A stretch of 39,461 bases of DNA, from assembly GCF_006636215.1 (NCBI RefSeq), contig NZ_VIFM01000084.1, forward strand, positions 1-39,461, written 5' to 3'. The position numbers were made by a program, and so were the translations under genes. Source of the stretch: Myxococcus llanfairpwllgwyngyllgogerychwyrndrobwllllantysiliogogogochensis. GTDB lineage: Bacteria; Myxococcota; Myxococcia; Myxococcales; Myxococcaceae. The stretch's first letter is position 1. Every line of letters starts with the position of its first letter. Shown piece after piece: positions 35,636-39,461 of this stretch. Below the pieces are notes generated by a model that was not told the origin of the DNA, did not search any database, and saw nothing but the letters and a program-made list of their open reading frames with translations.

Positions 35636-36157
35636 ATGGCCCCCTCCCTCTTCGACGACCACGGCTACCAGGACGTCCCCAACCGCGAGACGGGTACCCA
35701 CCTCTCCGCGGCGGATGACCGGACCCTTCGCATGGCCATGCCGCCCGTGGACGGCGCCTTGCTCGATGCCCTGGTGCGCTACCAGGAGGCCTTCCTGGCC
35801 GACGTGGGCTCGGCCAGAGGCTCGGAAGCCCTGGCCCGTGCCCACGCCCTGGCCCAGACGGCCTCCGGCCTGGATTCCCAGGCGCTGGAGCAGGGCATCG
35901 CCATGCTGCGCGCCTTCGGCGGCCGCCGGTGGACGGCTCGGAAGCTGGACGACAAGCTGCGTCAGCTCGAAGGGGCCTCGGAGGCTTCGGCGGAGGAGCT
36001 GCGGACCCGCGTCCGGGACGAGCTGGGCAAGCAGGAGCGGGAGACGGTGGCCCTGGGCCGCCGCTATGGCGAGGCCACCCTGGCGCTCCTCCGGGAACGC
36101 GAGGGCTCCCTCCTGGATCTCCACACCCGGATGACCGGACTGCTCAGTCAGGGATGA
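35636..36157 (+). CDS. Helical protein, unknown function
   Basis: A 173-residue soluble protein, mainly alpha-helical and rich in Ala, Arg, Glu and Leu. After a short polar start, helices include 'ALLDALVRYQEAFLADVG', 'GSEALARAHALAQTASG' and a heptad-like region 'QERETVALGRRYGEATLALL'. The coiled-coil character suggests a structural or regulatory partner. No family is recognised. ATG 35636 has AGGAG four to five bases upstream; a GTG at 35525 in the same frame adds 37 residues without support. Composition is back to normal. The miaB gene follows after 73 bases. Confidence 0.7.
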   Translation: MAPSLFDDHGYQDVPNRETGTHLSAADDRTLRMAMPPVDGALLDALVRYQEAFLADVGSARGSEALARAHALAQTASGLDSQALEQGIAMLRAFGGRRWTARKLDDKLRQLEGASEASAEELRTRVRDELGKQERETVALGRRYGEATLALLREREGSLLDLHTRMTGLLSQG

Positions 36158-36230
36158 CCGCGGGCCCCGGTTCGGTTGATTTCCGTGCCCGACCGTCGCA
36201 TAAGGGCACGTTCTTGCTCAGAGAATCCCC

Positions 36231-37619
36231 ATGAAGCGCTACTTCATCCACACCTTCGGCTGCCAGATGAACGTCAACGACTCGCTCCGCATGAGCGAGG
36301 TGCTGGCGAAGATGTCCTACGAGCCGACGCCTGTGCCGGAAAACGCGGACCTCATCATCCTCAACACCTGCTCCATCCGCGAGAAGGCCGAGGACAAGAT
36401 GCTGTCCGCCCTGGGCCGCTACAAGCCCGTGAAGGCCAGTCGCGGCGCGCTCATCGGCGTGGGCGGCTGTGTGGCCCAGCAGGAGAAGGACCGCCTCATC
36501 AAGAAGGTGCCGTACCTGGACTTCGTCTTCGGCCCCGACAACATCGCCCGCCTGCCGGACATCATCGGCCGCGTGGAGTCGGAGCGGGCGCGGGTGGTGG
36601 AGACCGCCTTCGTGGACTCGGAGGAGTACGTCTTCCCGCGCGCCGACCCGGAGACGTCTCGCGGCAAGGTCACCGAGTTCGTCACGGTGATGAAGGGCTG
36701 CGACAACGTCTGCTCGTTCTGTGTCGTCCCGCACACGCGCGGCCGTGAAGTGAGCCGCGCCTTCCCGGAGGTCCTCCTGGAGGTGGACTCGCTGGCGAAG
36801 GTCGGCGTGCGCGAGGTGACGCTCATCGGCCAGAACGTGAACTCGTACCTGGGCGGCGTGTCCTTCGCCCAGTTGCTCCTTCGCACCGCCGAGGTGCCGG
36901 GCATCGAGCGCGTGCGCTTCACCACCAGCCATCCGCACGACCTCTCCGATGAGCTGATTGAGGCGTTCCGCACGCAGCCCAAGATTGCCCCTCACTTCCA
37001 CCTGCCCGTGCAGTGCGGGAGTGATCGCATCCTGAAGATGATGCGCCGCGACTACACCGTGGTGCAGTACATGGAGCGGCTCAACAAGCTGCGCGAGGCG
37101 CGGCCGGGCATCGCCGTCACCACCGACATCATCGTGGGCTTCCCCGGGGAGACCGAGGAGGACTTCGAGATGACGATGAAGCTGACCGAGGAGGTCCGCT
37201 TCGACAACCAGTTCTCCTTCATCTACAGCCCCCGCCCCAAGACGGGCGCGGCGCTGCGTGAGAAGGACTGGGGCCCCATTGCGCACGAGGTGAAGATCGC
37301 CCGGCTGGAGCGCCTGCAGAAGCTGCAGCGTCGCATCAGCGCGGAGACGACCGCGGCCCTGGTGGACTCGGTGGTGGAGGTGATGGTGGAGGGCCACTCG
37401 CGATACGACGCCGCCAAGCGCTTCGGCCGCACGCCGGAGAACCGCACCGTCAACTTCGAGGGCGACGCGCCCACGGGCTCCTTCGTGACGGTGAAGGTGG
37501 ATCGCTCCACGCCCAACCAGCTCTCGGGCAAGCAACTGGCGGTGCTGCAGTTGCCCACCGTGGAGCCGCTGCCGGTGGCGCCGCCCGTCTCGCCGTTCCA
37601 CGTCGTCGCGGAGGCCTGA
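36231..37619 (+). CDS. miaB: tRNA-2-methylthio-N6-dimethylallyladenosine synthase MiaB
   Basis: Radical-SAM methylthiotransferase that converts i6A37 to ms2i6A37 in tRNAs reading UNN codons. The 462 residues hold all three domains. The N-terminal UPF0004 domain has the three auxiliary-cluster Cys (C11 in 'FGCQMN', C47 in 'NTCSIRE', C80 in 'GGCVAQ'). The radical SAM domain has C157-x3-C161-x2-C164 in 'KGCDNVCSFC'. A C-terminal TRAM domain follows ('VEVMVEGHSRYDAAKRFGRT' onward). 'TFGCQMNVNDS' and 'TTSHPHDLSDELI' are MiaB signatures that separate it from MtaB and RimO. There is no frameshift. Confidence 0.95.
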   Translation: MKRYFIHTFGCQMNVNDSLRMSEVLAKMSYEPTPVPENADLIILNTCSIREKAEDKMLSALGRYKPVKASRGALIGVGGCVAQQEKDRLIKKVPYLDFVFGPDNIARLPDIIGRVESERARVVETAFVDSEEYVFPRADPETSRGKVTEFVTVMKGCDNVCSFCVVPHTRGREVSRAFPEVLLEVDSLAKVGVREVTLIGQNVNSYLGGVSFAQLLLRTAEVPGIERVRFTTSHPHDLSDELIEAFRTQPKIAPHFHLPVQCGSDRILKMMRRDYTVVQYMERLNKLREARPGIAVTTDIIVGFPGETEEDFEMTMKLTEEVRFDNQFSFIYSPRPKTGAALREKDWGPIAHEVKIARLERLQKLQRRISAETTAALVDSVVEVMVEGHSRYDAAKRFGRTPENRTVNFEGDAPTGSFVTVKVDRSTPNQLSGKQLAVLQLPTVEPLPVAPPVSPFHVVAEA

Positions 37620-37645
37620 GGGCCGCTCGCGCAAGAGGTGACTGC

Positions 37646-38161
37646 ATGGCGCTGAGAGCGTTTCGCGGGGTGACCCCCCGCGTCCACCCGAGCTGCTTCG
37701 TGGACGACTCCGCCCAGGTGGTGGGGGACGTGGAGCTGGGCGAGGACTCCTCCGTCTGGCTCAACACGGTGATGCGCGGCGACGTGAATCCCATCCGCGT
37801 GGGTAAGCGCACCAACCTCCAGGACTTGTCCCTGGTCCATGTCACCGGCGGCAGGTCGAGCACCGTCATCGGTGACGACGTGACGGTGGGGCATCACGTC
37901 GTGCTGCACGGCTGTACCGTGGGCAACCGCGTCCTCGTCGGGATGGGCTCCATCCTCTTGGATGAGGTGGAGGTGGGGGACGACTGCATCATCGGCGCGG
38001 GGACGCTGCTGACTCCTGGGACGAAGATACTTCCCGGCTCCATGGTGATGGGGGCTCCCGGCAAGGTGAAGCGGCCCCTCACCGAAGCGGAGCGCGAGTT
38101 CCTCCTGATGTCCGCCCATCACTACGTGCAACTGGCCTCCGAGTACCGCGCCAGCCGCTGA
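37646..38161 (+). CDS. Gamma-class carbonic anhydrase-like hexapeptide protein
   Basis: A 171-residue left-handed beta-helix protein of the gamma-carbonic anhydrase/YrdA group, usually a trimer with zinc between subunits. Hexapeptide repeats run through 'VVGDVELGEDSSVWLNTVMRG'-like turns, 'IGDDVTVGHHVVLHGCTVGN' and 'DCIIGAGTLLTPGT'. The three metal His are visible in 'LVHVTGG' and 'VGHHVVLHG'. A helix ends the protein. ATG 37646 has AGAGGTGA upstream and lies 26 bases after miaB, so it may be cotranscribed. True anhydrase activity is not certain for this subgroup; metal-site His are intact. Confidence 0.9.
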   Translation: MALRAFRGVTPRVHPSCFVDDSAQVVGDVELGEDSSVWLNTVMRGDVNPIRVGKRTNLQDLSLVHVTGGRSSTVIGDDVTVGHHVVLHGCTVGNRVLVGMGSILLDEVEVGDDCIIGAGTLLTPGTKILPGSMVMGAPGKVKRPLTEAEREFLLMSAHHYVQLASEYRASR

Positions 38162-38199
38162 CTCGCCGGCCCTCGCGGTCCGTGTTAGGACCCCGCACC

Positions 38200-38670
38200 A
38201 TGGCTCTCGTGCCTGCGAACACCCTCAAGGCGTGCCCTCTCTTCAAGGGCTTCACGGACACCGGCATCCAGATTTTCGCGGGCGTGGCCGTGCCGCGTGC
38301 CTTCCCGAAGGGCACCGCGCTGTTCACCGAAGGCAAGACGGGGGAGTCGCTCCTCATCGTCGGTGAGGGCACGGTGCGACTGAGCGCCAGGAGCCCCTCG
38401 GGTGACGACGTCCCGTTGGGCGAAGTGGGGACCGGCGAACCCCTGGGCGAGCTGGCCCTGGTGCAGAAGGGCGAGCGGCTGTGCACCGCCACCGCCGTCA
38501 CGGACGTCTCCGCGCTGGAGATTCGCGCCGCGGACTTCCAGAAGCTCCTGGCCACCAAGCCGCAGGCCTGCGTGAAGCTGCTGATGGGCATCGTCGGCTT
38601 CTTCGGCCAGAAGGCCCGCGACAACCGGGACATGATTCGCACCCTCATCGGAAAGGCTCCGGCCGTCTGA
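38200..38670 (+). CDS. Cyclic-nucleotide-binding-domain protein (cNMP fold)
   Basis: A 156-residue single-domain protein. The cNMP-binding beta-roll has 'FKGFTDTGIQIFAGVAVPRAF', 'LFTEGKTGESLLIVGEGTVRL' and the phosphate-binding cassette 'GEPLGELALVQKGERLCTATA'. There is no helix-turn-helix domain, so it is not a Crp/Fnr regulator. Nucleotide binding is plausible but the cassette Arg region departs from the canonical PRxA. ATG 38200 is chosen; a TTG at 38182 is also in frame. Many such stand-alone domains occur in myxobacteria. It follows the carbonic anhydrase-like gene by 38 bases. Confidence 0.85.
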   Translation: MALVPANTLKACPLFKGFTDTGIQIFAGVAVPRAFPKGTALFTEGKTGESLLIVGEGTVRLSARSPSGDDVPLGEVGTGEPLGELALVQKGERLCTATAVTDVSALEIRAADFQKLLATKPQACVKLLMGIVGFFGQKARDNRDMIRTLIGKAPAV

Positions 38671-38697
38671 GAGGCCCGTGGTAGCGTGGGCGCCGGT

Positions 38698-39461
38698 ATG
38701 CGAGCCCCCCACCTGGCCTTCCTCCTACTGCTCGGGGTCCATGCGTCGGCCCCCGCGCACGCCGGGTCGACCGCTCAGGTTTCCATCGCCCCCGAGGAGG
38801 ACTGGTTCGCGAGCCAGTACACTCCGGGTGGCCTGGAGGTGCGCGCCGATGTCCGCGTCTTCACGCTGTTCGCCCTGCTGAACCGCGCCGGCTACGACGC
38901 CGGCCCCGTCGAGCGGGCACACCCCGTTCCCACCTATCGCTACGGCCGCGCTCGCACGCTCGTCCGGGAGAAGCTGGCGACAGCGGCCCCGTCGGTGCTC
39001 GAGGACGCGCGGACCTACTTCGCCGCGCACCCGGAGCCGGTGGAGGTGTACCTGGCGCGCGTCCTCGGAGGTCCCGATGTGCCGGGCGCTCCTGGGGACC
39101 TGGTGGGACTGGAGGCGCTGCTGGCCCGCGTGGAGCGTGAGTGGCCCGTGGCGGCGCTCCGAGCGGAGACGCTGCCCGACTTCCGCGCCGCGCAACGCGC
39201 CTGGTTGCCCCTCTTGGACGGCCCGTTCAAACAAGCAGCCCGACTTCTGGGCCTACGGGAAGGTGAGCCAGCACCCCGGGTGGTGGTTAATCTGCTCGAA
39301 GCCGAGGGAAGCGTGCGACCGGTCGACACGGGGCGCGGGTGGGTGATTGTGGTGGGGCCTGCGACGCGAGCCCCCGAGCCCGAGCCCGTGGTGCGCGAGC
39401 TGGCGCGGGGGCTGTTGTCCTCGCGACTGGCCGGCCGCCTGGGTGCTCGCTGGGCGGGTGG
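38698..39461 (+). CDS. Secreted protein, unknown function (3' end outside window)
   Basis: An open frame of 254 codons from ATG 38698 to the window's edge without a stop. It starts with a signal peptide ('HLAFLLLLGVHASAPAHA', cleavage after AHA at about residue 22). The mature part is 'AGSTAQVSIAPEEDWFASQY', then 'GLEVRADVRVFTLFALLNRA' and a long helical region with Ala, Arg and Leu. I do not recognise the family. Third codon positions are strongly GC, as for real genes here, and the signal peptide makes the frame convincing. It lies 27 bases after the cyclic-nucleotide-binding gene. Confidence 0.75.
   Translation, partial: MRAPHLAFLLLLGVHASAPAHAGSTAQVSIAPEEDWFASQYTPGGLEVRADVRVFTLFALLNRAGYDAGPVERAHPVPTYRYGRARTLVREKLATAAPSVLEDARTYFAAHPEPVEVYLARVLGGPDVPGAPGDLVGLEALLARVEREWPVAALRAETLPDFRAAQRAWLPLLDGPFKQAARLLGLREGEPAPRVVVNLLEAEGSVRPVDTGRGWVIVVGPATRAPEPEPVVRELARGLLSSRLAGRLGARWAG

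Overview
The window is chromosomal DNA of a myxobacterium (Myxococcota, most like the Myxococcus/Corallococcus/Pyxidicoccus group). The evidence is very high G+C with strong GC-third-position codon use, a surface protein ending in a MYXO-CTERM-like sorting tail, an AgmX/PglI-type TonB-like protein, a myxobacterial PilZ protein, several small lipoproteins, and densely packed genes with GTG starts and 1-4 base overlaps. No tRNA, rRNA, CRISPR array, integrase, transposase or phage structural gene was seen. G+C statements are by eye, not computed.

Layout. 1-4.4 kb: the end of a CocE/NonD hydrolase, RNA 3'-phosphate cyclase (rtcA), a small membrane protein on the other strand, and a two-domain signal peptide peptidase SppA. 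4.4-8.6 kb: a clearly more A+T-rich segment with only two divergent genes, a Ser/Thr protein kinase with an unknown C-terminal domain and a UvrD-like SF1 helicase. It looks horizontally acquired and is a candidate defence-type module. 8.7-11.6 kb: a lipoprotein, an Mrp/ApbC Fe-S carrier ATPase, and two small proteins coupled to it. 11.6-17.2 kb: a collinear short-chain acyl-CoA oxidation cluster (3-hydroxybutyryl-CoA dehydrogenase, enoyl-CoA hydratase, two acyl-CoA dehydrogenases) interleaved with two envelope proteins and a Cys-rich protein. 17.2-20.0 kb: a small membrane protein and a large secreted protein with a 12-residue repeat, both on the minus strand. 20.5-22.4 kb: ribosomal protein S1 with a good promoter, a structured leader and a strong terminator. 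22.4-24 kb: a TetR regulator coupled to a lipoprotein metallo-beta-lactamase-fold hydrolase (lactonase-like). 24.2-26.8 kb: thiolase plus both subunits of a 3-oxoacid CoA-transferase. 26.8-30 kb: PilZ protein, RlmD/RumA-like RNA methyltransferase, CoxE-like VWA protein. 30-32.7 kb, minus strand: JmjC-like cupin, YCII-domain protein, Cys-rich lipoprotein, glutathione S-transferase. 32.7-35.5 kb: a decayed intergenic stretch, then an orphan A+T-rich gene coding for an N-terminal Cys4 zinc-ribbon-like motif and a GT-B-glycosyltransferase-like core. 35.6 kb to the end: a small helical protein, MiaB, gamma-class carbonic anhydrase-like protein, a cyclic-nucleotide-binding-domain protein, and the start of a secreted protein that runs off the window.

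The two metabolic clusters fit together: CoA-transferase activates acetoacetate, thiolase cleaves acetoacetyl-CoA, and dehydrogenase, crotonase and acyl-CoA dehydrogenases link it to butyryl- and branched short-chain acyl-CoAs. The least explained parts are the kinase/helicase segment (4.4-8.6 kb) and the orphan gene at 33.4-35.5 kb with the gene remnants upstream of it.
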